Below, piece by piece: positions 16,450 through 23,749 of a DNA stretch of 64,000 bases. The notes under the pieces are model-generated. The model did not search any database and had not been told where the DNA came from. It worked only from the letters and a program-made list of their open reading frames with translations. Each line of letters begins with the position of its first letter. Position 1 is the stretch's first letter. The position numbers and the translations under genes are program-made. Location of the stretch: NCBI RefSeq assembly GCF_039522165.1, contig NZ_BAAADE010000004.1, forward strand, positions 124,001 to 188,000, given 5' to 3'. The stretch comes from Paenochrobactrum glaciei. GTDB lineage: Bacteria; Pseudomonadota; Alphaproteobacteria; Rhizobiales; Rhizobiaceae.

Positions 16450-17247
16450 TTATTGCGCTGCTTTAACAAAATCCGGCAATGGTTCGGATAACCACTTATT
16501 ATGGATATTATCCAAAGTGCCGTCTGTTGTTGCCTGTGTTACGAAAGCATTGATCTTTTCCAACAGAGCATCAGAGCCCGGCGAAACAGCAATGCCCTGC
16601 ACCTGACTGGACATGTCAAATTTCTTGTTAAAACGATCACCGGTTGCTTTGGTAATTTCAGCCATCACAACATTGGAAAGGCCGATCAACTTCACCTGAC
16701 CGGAAAGCAATGCCTGAGCGGCAGTTGCATCATCGTCAAAACGACGAATATCAGCATCAGCCGGTGCAACTTTCGTCACACCAATATCCTGTGTGGAAGC
16801 ACGAGCCACTGCAACAGACTTGCCCGACAGTTCTTCAGGCTTGGTCAGTTCCAAAGTTTTATCGCCATAAACAGCAGTGCTGATACCAGCATAGGCTTTG
16901 GAGAAATCGACTTTCTGTGCACGTTCTTCAGTCACACCGAGAGAGGCAACCAGCACGTCAACCTGACCTGACAAAAGGTAAGGAATGCGGTTTGGACCAG
17001 TAACCGGTACGATCTGTGCCTTTACGCCCAGATAATCGCCAAGTGCCTTGGCAACATCAGCATCGTAACCATCAGGTGTGCCCGACGCATCAAGAATACC
17101 AAATGGCGGGAAATCCACCAGCATACCGATTTTCACGGTGCCGGCTTTTTCAATTGCGGCCAGATCAGCAGCTGCTGCTGGCAGAGCCAAACCGACTGCA
17201 ACGGTCGCGGCAGCAACATATGAGAATAAACGAGTGGACAATTTCAT
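16450..17247 (-). CDS. Polar amino-acid-type periplasmic substrate-binding protein
   Basis: This 265-residue protein has a signal peptide (cleavage near PAAAA, about residue 26). The mature family 3 fold starts DLAAIEKAGTVKIGMLVDFPPFGILDASGTPDGYDADVAKALGDYLG. It delivers solute to the two permeases encoded upstream. Family members bind amino acids, opines or Amadori compounds. The linked dehydrogenase, kinase and LacI regulator hint at a sugar-containing or sugar-acid ligand, which is inference only. Confidence 0.9.
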   Translation of the reverse strand: MKLSTRLFSYVAAATVAVGLALPAAAADLAAIEKAGTVKIGMLVDFPPFGILDASGTPDGYDADVAKALGDYLGVKAQIVPVTGPNRIPYLLSGQVDVLVASLGVTEERAQKVDFSKAYAGISTAVYGDKTLELTKPEELSGKSVAVARASTQDIGVTKVAPADADIRRFDDDATAAQALLSGQVKLIGLSNVVMAEITKATGDRFNKKFDMSSQVQGIAVSPGSDALLEKINAFVTQATTDGTLDNIHNKWLSEPLPDFVKAAQ

Positions 17248-17283
17248 AGACTTCTCCTCCTTAAATGATGGCTAGTTAAGTCA

Positions 17284-17940
17284 TTAACGGGTAATTGCGA
17301 GACGCATACGCGCTTCCAGCCTGCGAGACAGAATGGACAGCGGCCAGCACAAAATGAAGTAAAGAGCGGCAACAATACCGAACACCAAAAATGGCTGGAA
17401 AGTCGCATTATTGACGATTTGTCCGGCACGGGTCAGCTCCGCAAAACCAATGATGGATGCCAGCGATGTGCCTTTAATCAGCTGCACCAAAAAACCAACC
17501 GTTGGCGCCACTGACAGACGCATCGCCTGCGGCAGCACCACATAACGCATGCGGTTAAAATAGGAGAGCGACAAGGCAAAAGACGCCTCACTCTGACCAG
17601 AAGGCACAGCATCAATTGAACCGCGCCAAATCTCGCCCAAATAAGCACTCGCATGCAAAGTCAGCGCGATTGCAGCGGCAATCAGCGGATTAATCGGAAA
17701 ACCCATAACTGCAAGGCCGAAATACACCAAAAACAGCTGCATCAGCAGCGGTGTGCCCTGAAACAGGCGAATAAAACTCGCGGAAATACCACGCAGCCAG
17801 ATATTATCCGAAGTTCGCGCCAAGGCGATAATCAAGCCACCAATGGCTCCGCCTACGAATGCAATGACAGACAGAAGCAATGTCCAGCGCACAGCCATAA
17901 CAATGAACAAGACATCTGCAGATGAAAACTCACGGATCAT
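17284..17940 (-). CDS. Polar amino-acid-type ABC permease, second subunit
   Basis: This 218-residue inner-membrane protein has about five membrane segments. The conserved cytoplasmic EAA loop is LGEIWRGSIDAVPSGQSEASFALSLSYFNRMRYVVLPQA, typical of HisM/GlnP-type permeases. It begins one base after the other permease gene and forms the channel with it. Confidence 0.9.
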   Translation of the reverse strand: MIREFSSADVLFIVMAVRWTLLLSVIAFVGGAIGGLIIALARTSDNIWLRGISASFIRLFQGTPLLMQLFLVYFGLAVMGFPINPLIAAAIALTLHASAYLGEIWRGSIDAVPSGQSEASFALSLSYFNRMRYVVLPQAMRLSVAPTVGFLVQLIKGTSLASIIGFAELTRAGQIVNNATFQPFLVFGIVAALYFILCWPLSILSRRLEARMRLAITR

Positions 17941-17941
17941 G

Positions 17942-18610
17942 TCAGCGCCCCAATGGATAGGTGAACAAAAGGCGGCGAATTACAGCAAACAGACTTGTAA
18001 AGCCAAGCGACAGCACGAAATACATGATGCTCAGCAGCAGATAAATCTCGAAGCTGGCAAAGGTTTTAGCATTCAAATCCGCGCCCATTGATGCAAGATC
18101 ATTTGCAGAAATGGCAGACACCACGCTGGAGGTCAGCAGCAGATAAATAAACTGGCTGGTCAGCGATGGGTAAATACTTCTCAGCGCCGGTTTAATCACA
18201 ATATAGCGAAAAATCTGCATACGCGACAGGCTCAGCGCCCGTCCGGCTTCAATCTGCCCCTGCGGAATAGATTCAATACCAGCTCGGATGATCTCCGTGC
18301 CATAGGCACCCACATTCACCACAAGCGCAACCAGTGCCGCCGTATTAGGTGACATACTGATACCAATTGCCGGCAAACCAAAGAAGATAAAGAAGATTTG
18401 TACGAGGAATGGCGTGTTGCGGATCACCTCCACATAAACACCAACCAGCCAACGCAAAAACGGCATTGTCGAGGTCTTTGCCATCGCCCCTAAAATAGAG
18501 ACAACAAGCCCTAATACCATCGCCACAAGCGAGAGGCGTACCGTTAACCAGGCACCGTATAGCAACAGATCAAGGTTGCTAAAAACCGGTTCGAAATTGA
18601 GCTGATACAT
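17942..18610 (-). CDS. Polar amino-acid-type ABC permease, first subunit
   Basis: This 222-residue permease is the first structural gene of the operon. The EAA loop reads GTEIIRAGIESIPQGQIEAGRALSLSRMQIFRYIVIKPALR. Hydrophobic segments fit five helices. Its start codon is 32 bases downstream of a LacI-type operator palindrome, so the whole operon is likely repressed from there. Confidence 0.9.
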   Translation of the reverse strand: MYQLNFEPVFSNLDLLLYGAWLTVRLSLVAMVLGLVVSILGAMAKTSTMPFLRWLVGVYVEVIRNTPFLVQIFFIFFGLPAIGISMSPNTAALVALVVNVGAYGTEIIRAGIESIPQGQIEAGRALSLSRMQIFRYIVIKPALRSIYPSLTSQFIYLLLTSSVVSAISANDLASMGADLNAKTFASFEIYLLLSIMYFVLSLGFTSLFAVIRRLLFTYPLGR

Positions 18611-18642
18611 CGCCCCTCTCCGCGGATATTGCTAATTTCCCA

Positions 18643-18660
18643 ATTTAGAACGATCTAAAT
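18643..18660. promoter_or_regulatory. LacI-family operator between regulator and transporter operon
   Basis: ATTTAGAACGATCTAAAT pairs at eight of nine positions around a central CG, the hallmark of LacI/GalR operators. It lies in the 66-base gap between the LacI gene and the first permease gene, both on the minus strand. The adjacent LacI protein is the obvious binder. I found no second copy at the regulator's own promoter. Confidence 0.7.
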
Positions 18661-18676
18661 GAGAAAAATGGGAGAG

Positions 18677-19690
18677 TCAAGCCAAGTTAAACCCACTGCT
18701 CTCACGTACAATCAAACGTGGTGCAACGATTGATCTTTCCACCGCGGCATCAGGCAAGATGAGACGACGTGCTAATAATCTTGCGGCCATAGTACCAATA
18801 CCTGCCGGGTCAACGGCAACACTTGTCAAAGGCGGATAAGTCAGCTCTGCCAATGGCAAGCCATCCAACCCGATCACAGCAATATCACGACCGGGCTCAC
18901 AACCTGCACGACGCAATCCCAACATCAAACCTGCGGCAAGAATATCATTAAAGCATAAAACGGCTGTTGGCTTACCGGGTAAAGCTAGCACTTCGGCAGC
19001 TGATTGCTCCGAGCCTTGCCATGATAATTCAGCCTCAACAATACCGGCATTTTCAGCGCCACAAAGTGCCAAGGCGCTCGCAACACCATCAAGGCGTTCT
19101 TCGCGCGCTGAGGTGCGTGCGGGAACCGACAAAAAAGCAATGCGCTGATGCCCTTGGCTTACCAAATGCTGTATTGCCAGCAAAATACCGCCCGCATAAT
19201 CAGCACCGGCATAATCAGTTGCACTATCACCGACTTCACGCAAAGATTGTACAACCGCCAACCCCCATTTTTGCAAACGCTCAGGCAAATCTGGGTCGGT
19301 TTCTTCGGCTGGGCACATAATAACACCATCTACACCATGCCCACGAAAGCGTTGCAAAATGGCATTTTGGCGGGCTGTATCATCCTGACTATTTGCCAGA
19401 AGAACAACCCTATCTTCTTCTTCCATTACCTGTTCAACACCGGCGAGAAACTCGGTAAAGAAAGAATTCACCAGATTGGGAACGATAACACCAATGGTAT
19501 GGCTGCTATTACTACGTAATCTTGCCGCCCCAAGATCACGCACATAATCGAGCTCAGCCATCACCCGCTCAACTTTTTTGCGCGTGTCCTCAGCCACCAA
19601 AGGGGATTTTCGAACCACTAGCGATACTGTTGCCCGTGACACTCCCGCAGCACGCGCAACTTCCAACAATGTAACTTTTCTGTGATCCAT
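18677..19690 (-). CDS. LacI-family transcriptional regulator
   Basis: This regulator has about 337 residues. The N-terminal helix-turn-helix and hinge read VTLLEVARAAGVSRATVSLVVRKSPLVAEDTRKKVERVMAELDYVRD. The C-terminal part is a periplasmic-binding-protein fold (HTIGVIVPNLVNSFFTEFLAGVEQ). The ATG at 19690 (MDHRKVTL) gives family-normal length; the longer frame adds an unrelated 28 residues. It sits directly upstream of the ABC importer/dehydrogenase/kinase operon, with a palindromic operator between. A LacI regulator over a polar-amino-acid-type importer suggests that the effector is a carbohydrate-like compound. Confidence 0.92.
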   Translation of the reverse strand: MDHRKVTLLEVARAAGVSRATVSLVVRKSPLVAEDTRKKVERVMAELDYVRDLGAARLRSNSSHTIGVIVPNLVNSFFTEFLAGVEQVMEEEDRVVLLANSQDDTARQNAILQRFRGHGVDGVIMCPAEETDPDLPERLQKWGLAVVQSLREVGDSATDYAGADYAGGILLAIQHLVSQGHQRIAFLSVPARTSAREERLDGVASALALCGAENAGIVEAELSWQGSEQSAAEVLALPGKPTAVLCFNDILAAGLMLGLRRAGCEPGRDIAVIGLDGLPLAELTYPPLTSVAVDPAGIGTMAARLLARRLILPDAAVERSIVAPRLIVRESSGFNLA

Positions 19691-19837
19691 ATCCCGATTC
19701 CGTAACTTCTGCCCTTCCTTATAACTTAAACCGGAAGATGTAACATCTGGGAGCTGGAAGAAACAAAAAGGCAAGGTGAACTGATCACAACTTGTGATAG
19801 ATAGTTTTCATGATAACCTGACAGGAGAGCCAATAAG

Positions 19838-20206
19838 ATGAAATTACTAAGCCTTGATCACGTACAATTAGCTATGCCTGAAGGTGAAGAGAATAAAGCA
19901 CACTCTTTCTATCAAGGACTACTCGGGCTTTCTGAAGTAGAAAAACCGGAGAACCTGAAGAAGCGTGGCGGCTGCTGGTTCCAGTCCGGTGATATCAAAA
20001 TACATCTTGGTGTGCAGAAGCCATTTACGCCAGCCACCAAGGCACATCCGGCCTTTATAGTCAGTGACTTACACGCTCTTTCTGAGCATTTAAAGACTGC
20101 TGGTTGCCGCGTCGTTACAGACGAACTTTTAAAAGGCTATAACCGAGCTTATGTCGATGATCCGTTCGGCAATCGTATCGAATTAATGCAACCGCTTGGC
20201 GAATAA
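19838..20206 (+). CDS. VOC-superfamily (glyoxalase-fold) protein
   Basis: This 122-residue cytoplasmic protein has the paired beta-alpha-beta-beta-beta fold of vicinal oxygen chelate proteins. Candidate metal ligands are His 8 in LDHVQLAMP, His 56 in IKIHLGV and the Glu in NRIELMQ near the C-terminus. The segment YVDDPFGNRIELMQP is typical of glyoxalase-like dioxygenase or fosfomycin-resistance relatives. An AGGAG ribosome-binding site precedes the ATG. No neighbour suggests a substrate. Confidence 0.85.
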   Translation: MKLLSLDHVQLAMPEGEENKAHSFYQGLLGLSEVEKPENLKKRGGCWFQSGDIKIHLGVQKPFTPATKAHPAFIVSDLHALSEHLKTAGCRVVTDELLKGYNRAYVDDPFGNRIELMQPLGE

Positions 20207-20276
20207 CAATGAAGCTCTGGTGACACATCATCAAATTCATTGCTAATATGTGCCACCAGAATATTTCCATTTTGCT

Positions 20277-20654
20277 TTATTTTTTATCTAAAGCGAGGGC
20301 ACCTGAACCAGTTGTAACCAACAGCAAAAAGACAAAGCAAAACAGAATTGCTGAATCTCCGCCATTGGCAACCGGATAAAAACTGCGCGGCGCGTGTGCC
20401 ATAAAATATGCAAACGCCATATGACCGGAAAGAATGAAAGCTGTAGGACGGGTAAAGAGACCCAACACGATAAGCGTACCACCAACGACTTCCAGAATAG
20501 CTGAAGTCAATGCCAGTGCCGACAAACTTTCAGGGCCGTCAATCGGGAAGCCAAAGGCTTTTTGCGTACCATGTGCTAAATACAGCAATCCTGTCATAAT
20601 ACGTAGCGCTGCGATTGCAAATGGCTGATATTTATTGAGATAGTTCAAGTTCAT
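20277..20654 (-). CDS. DoxX-family membrane protein
   Basis: This protein has about 125 residues and four hydrophobic helices, with LRIMTGLLYLAHGTQKAFGFP and a downstream GLFTRPTAFILSGHMAFAYFMAH, as in DoxX proteins. The ATG at 20654 has AGGA seven bases upstream and is preferred to the GTG six bases earlier. DoxX proteins have been linked to redox homeostasis and thiol stress in some bacteria. The near copy of the peroxiredoxin-upstream palindrome (20714-20727) fits that idea weakly. Confidence 0.88.
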   Translation of the reverse strand: MNLNYLNKYQPFAIAALRIMTGLLYLAHGTQKAFGFPIDGPESLSALALTSAILEVVGGTLIVLGLFTRPTAFILSGHMAFAYFMAHAPRSFYPVANGGDSAILFCFVFLLLVTTGSGALALDKK

Positions 20655-20713
20655 GCTCACATCCTAACTTGTCATAAAAAGTCAAGATTATGTCATGGCA
20701 ATAAAAATTTGAA

Positions 20714-20727
20714 ATGCAAGTTAACAT
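20714..20727. promoter_or_regulatory. Near copy of the peroxiredoxin-upstream palindrome
   Basis: ATGCAAGTTAACAT differs at two of 14 positions from the ATGTAAGTTTACAT palindrome at 11856. It lies about 60 bases upstream of the doxX start. A shared regulator is possible. Confidence 0.25.
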
Positions 20728-20799
20728 TCGTTCATGATCAAGCCACGCAATCCGCTTCAAAAAACTTCAGAAGAAACTTCCTCCTGCCCTTATTTTAGA

Positions 20800-20962
20800 C
20801 ACAATGCCTGACTATATATTGCTCCTAGGCATTACTGCTTAGCGCTTATCTCACAGCGCTTGCAACTGCCTGAAGTCATTTAGAACCTTTGACCACGGAT
20901 GTACTGGCACTGAGTTTAAATGACAAAGCGAAGGTCGGTGCAGAGTTGCCCCGGCCTTTTTT
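20800..20962 (+). ncRNA. Candidate small RNA with intrinsic terminator
   Basis: The 327-base gap between doxX and lysE (both minus strand) ends in a plus-strand intrinsic terminator: AAGGTCGG pairs with CCGGCCTT (20931-20962) and runs into six T. No plus-strand gene lies upstream, and the reverse orientation lacks a T-run. Upstream are two further hairpins, AATGCC/GGCATT (about 20802-20834) and GTCATTTA/TAAATGAC (20875-20882 with 20917-20924). This pattern fits a trans-acting small RNA of about 150 bases. I do not recognise the family, and the 5' end is a guess. Confidence 0.35.
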
Positions 20963-20987
20963 GTTGGCCTAAATTCATAAAGCCACT

Positions 20988-21602
20988 CTATCGCTGGGTA
21001 AACGCAAGTTGAACAGCAAGCCCTGCAAAGGCTGCTGAAAATCCTCGTCGCATCCAGTTTTGCACTGAATTACTGGAAATGACATATTGGCGAACGGAAG
21101 CAGCAAACACTCCGTAAATCGCAAAAACAATAAATGTCAGCAGCATAAAAATTAAACTTAATTGCAGCATTTGACCAAACTGCGATGTGTCATTCACCGA
21201 TACAAATTGCGGCAAAAATGCAAAGAAAAAGATCGATAGTTTCGGATTGAACAAATTAATAAGAATGGCAGAAACTATGATTTGCCGAGGATTTTTATCA
21301 GTTTTTGTATTGCCGTTAAGGCTTAGCATTCCGCGTGCACGGAACATCGCCCACGCCATATAGAGCAAATAAATAACACCCAGATATTTGATAAACTGAA
21401 AGGCTAGCGCACTGGTGTGAAGCAGCACTGCCAATCCGCTGATCGCTGCCATTATATGCGGGACAATGCCAAATGTGCAGCCTAATGCAGCAAAAAGGCT
21501 CATGCGCGCACCATCAGACAAACCGATGGCAACAGTATAAATTGCACCGGTGCCGGGCGACGCTACAATGACTAAAGACGTTAAAAAGAATTCGAGCGTC
21601 AT
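20988..21602 (-). CDS. LysE/RhtB-family exporter
   Basis: This 204-residue inner-membrane protein has about six hydrophobic segments. The family N-terminus is FFLTSLVIVASPGTGAIYTVAIGLSDGARMSLFAALG, and NLFNPKLSIFFFAFLPQFV is the conserved later motif. Members export amino acids such as lysine, threonine or homoserine lactone-like compounds. It lies downstream of and co-directional with an AraC-type regulator gene, which may control it. Confidence 0.92.
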   Translation of the reverse strand: MTLEFFLTSLVIVASPGTGAIYTVAIGLSDGARMSLFAALGCTFGIVPHIMAAISGLAVLLHTSALAFQFIKYLGVIYLLYMAWAMFRARGMLSLNGNTKTDKNPRQIIVSAILINLFNPKLSIFFFAFLPQFVSVNDTSQFGQMLQLSLIFMLLTFIVFAIYGVFAASVRQYVISSNSVQNWMRRGFSAAFAGLAVQLAFTQR

Positions 21603-21747
21603 CCCAAATATCCTTCTGAAAAGAAGGAATTATGGTAAGTTACAGCCATTCGGTTTTGGTTATCTCGTTGCATAAGCATTTTTGACCTCATTGGTTTTTA
21701 GCCAACTGATCAATTTCAAAGCATCACGTCTTGAATAAAATTGCAGA

Positions 21748-22584
21748 TTAATATCGTGCCGCAGCATAATTGCCAGGTGTCATGCCATAGGCACTGACGA
21801 AAAGTCGTGTCATATGGCTTTGATCTGCAAAACCACATGCGTGCGCTATATTTGCCAGCGCCTCGCCAGATGCAATCATCATCCGTGCGCGTTGCAGTCT
21901 ACGCTGCACAAGATAAGCATGAGGTGTCAGGCCTGTAAATTTTGAAAAGCTCCTTATCAACTGAAACTGGCTGATACCTGCAATATTTGCCAACTCGTCA
22001 AGTGTCAGTGCAACTGAGGGATCATCATCAATACGGCTTTGAGCGTCTCTAATACTCTTAGGAACGACATTGTTATGCTCACTCGAAGCGTACTCAATTA
22101 GTCGCTCTAACAGAATAAGTAAATTTTCGTGAAATTGAATTTCACTATCACAACCATTTTTATCAGTAATCGCGTGATATAGTTTCAAGAATAATTTTGC
22201 AGAAACCGGATCATTGATGGCAGGGTGCGAGAGTTCCGCCATATTATCATGTCCGTCAGTCAAAGCATGAATTGGCTTTAAAAAAACGGCTGGATCAAAA
22301 TATAACATCTGCCAACTGCGACCATGATCACCGATAGGTGAACCATCATGGATTTCGCCAGGATTAACCGTAATTACATCACCTGCTTCAGCCTCTACTA
22401 TGCCGCGCCCACTTAAAGATTTTTGCGCTCCGCGCAGGATGACACCGATGCCGAACTGGTCGTGCATATGGCGGCCAAAAGTATGAGCGGAATCGGCAGC
22501 AACTGCCTCGACACCACTTATTTCGCTACGGATTATATGAAACCGACCTCTACTCATAACAATGAGCATATAATAAAAAAGCAT
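21748..22584 (-). CDS. AraC-family transcriptional regulator with cupin domain
   Basis: This protein has about 278 residues. The N-terminal half has a cupin-like sensor (RHMHDQFGIGVILRGAQKSLSGRGIVEAEAGDVITVNPGEIHDG). The C-terminal half has two AraC helix-turn-helix units (LDELANIAGISQFQLIRSFSKFTGLTPHAYLVQRRLQRA, then ALANIAHACGFADQSHMTRLF). The start is uncertain: ATG codons at 22584, 22569 and 22557 all have weak ribosome-binding sites. It may regulate the downstream LysE-type exporter. Confidence 0.88.
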   Translation of the reverse strand: MLFYYMLIVMSRGRFHIIRSEISGVEAVAADSAHTFGRHMHDQFGIGVILRGAQKSLSGRGIVEAEAGDVITVNPGEIHDGSPIGDHGRSWQMLYFDPAVFLKPIHALTDGHDNMAELSHPAINDPVSAKLFLKLYHAITDKNGCDSEIQFHENLLILLERLIEYASSEHNNVVPKSIRDAQSRIDDDPSVALTLDELANIAGISQFQLIRSFSKFTGLTPHAYLVQRRLQRARMMIASGEALANIAHACGFADQSHMTRLFVSAYGMTPGNYAAARY

Positions 22585-22726
22585 ATTCCATAAGAGCTAG
22601 AAAAAACGCCGTATGTAACGACGACACGCGTGTTGAAAAATGCATTTTATTTAGCGTCTGGCCTGATCATTATAATATATCCGGCCGATTACAAGAGTTA
22701 ATGAATATACTACCTAATATTCAGAA

Positions 22727-22800
22727 GGCTGGATGGCGGAGTGGTTACGCAACGGATTGCAAATCCGTTTAGTCTGGTTCAATTCCAGATCCGGCCTCCA
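22727..22800 (+). tRNA. tRNA-Cys (GCA)
   Basis: This 74-base cloverleaf carries anticodon GCA in the loop ATTGCAAAT. Acceptor arms GGCTGGA and TCCGGCC pair with one G-T wobble. The T-loop is GGTTCAATTCC and the 3' CCA is encoded. The sequence follows the usual alphaproteobacterial tRNA-Cys closely. Confidence 0.95.
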
Positions 22801-22995
22801 TTTTTCTCAAAAATTATAGACGGATAATATAGGTAACTCAAAAGCTAAGCAGATATATTTTTAATGTCGCTTTTCATATATGCTGTAACTCCCCCCATAT
22901 CCGGAGTAGCATCTTAATTCCAACTGCCCCTATGCTTACTCATCAAGACTTACTAACGCTCATCATCAAAAGCGGCGCTCGTGAAGGATGTTGGT

Positions 22996-23694
22996 ATGAG
23001 CATATTATCTTCAGTTAAAGACTGTTTCGTTCCCATTCATAAAAAAGGTTATCCATTTTTATTGAGCGGCATTGCTGCAACAATCGGCTTAGCCTTTCTG
23101 TCAACCCACTTGTTTTGGGTCGCGCTCACCATCACGATTTGGGTCGGTTATTTCTTTCGTGACCCACAGCGCACCACTCCGATAGCGGATGGCATCGTTG
23201 TTGCACCTGCCGAAGGCCGCGTCAGTATGATTACTGAAATCGCACCGCCACCAGAACTTGGCCTCACGAACGAACCCATGCTGCGCATTTCAGTTTTCAT
23301 GAGCATCTTTGATTGTCATATAAACCGCATGCCCGTCAGCGGAACAATCAGCCGTATCGCATACAAACCAGGTAAGTTTTTCAATGCAGAACTGGATAAA
23401 GCCAGCGACCACAATGAGCGAAACGGGCTGGTTGTTGAAACACCTTACGGAAAAATTGCAGTTGTGCAGATTGCAGGACTTATCGCCCGACGGATTGAAC
23501 ACTGGGTGAGTGAAAATCAGCATTTGGAAGCTGGTGACCGCTTCGGTCTTATCCGCTTCGGATCACGCCTTGATGTTTATCTACCACTCGGCACACCACT
23601 GAATGTCTCAGTCGGACAATTTGCAGTGGTTGGTGAAACTGTACTGGCACATTTAAATGACAGAACAAATACCGGACATTTTAAAACGAGCTGA
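22996..23694 (+). CDS. psd: Phosphatidylserine decarboxylase, short proteobacterial form
   Basis: This 232-residue membrane-associated enzyme makes phosphatidylethanolamine from phosphatidylserine. The proenzyme cleaves itself at Gly 189/Ser 190 in LIRFGSRLDVYLP, and the new N-terminal serine becomes the pyruvoyl cofactor. Two N-terminal hydrophobic segments (about 18-52) anchor it. The conserved FMSIFDCHINRMPVSG segment is present. The ATG at 22996 with AAGGA upstream is preferred to the GTG at 22981. The usual partner pssA is not beside it: a terminator follows directly. Confidence 0.93.
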   Translation: MSILSSVKDCFVPIHKKGYPFLLSGIAATIGLAFLSTHLFWVALTITIWVGYFFRDPQRTTPIADGIVVAPAEGRVSMITEIAPPPELGLTNEPMLRISVFMSIFDCHINRMPVSGTISRIAYKPGKFFNAELDKASDHNERNGLVVETPYGKIAVVQIAGLIARRIEHWVSENQHLEAGDRFGLIRFGSRLDVYLPLGTPLNVSVGQFAVVGETVLAHLNDRTNTGHFKTS

Positions 23695-23697
23695 AAG

Positions 23698-23733
23698 AAA
23701 AACCCGCACCTTTATATAAAGGCGCGGGTTTTT
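23698..23733. terminator. Bidirectional intrinsic terminator
   Basis: An AAAACCCGC stem pairs with GCGGGTTTT around a loop that itself can pair (CCTTTATATAAAGG), with T-runs on both strands. It separates the convergent psd and 5-oxoprolinase genes. Confidence 0.9.
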
Positions 23734-23749
23734 CATCAATAATAGCAGA

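Noticed and set aside
20802..20840. A 12-codon ORF before the orphan terminator
   Set aside because: It has no ribosome-binding site and the structure pattern fits a non-coding transcript better.
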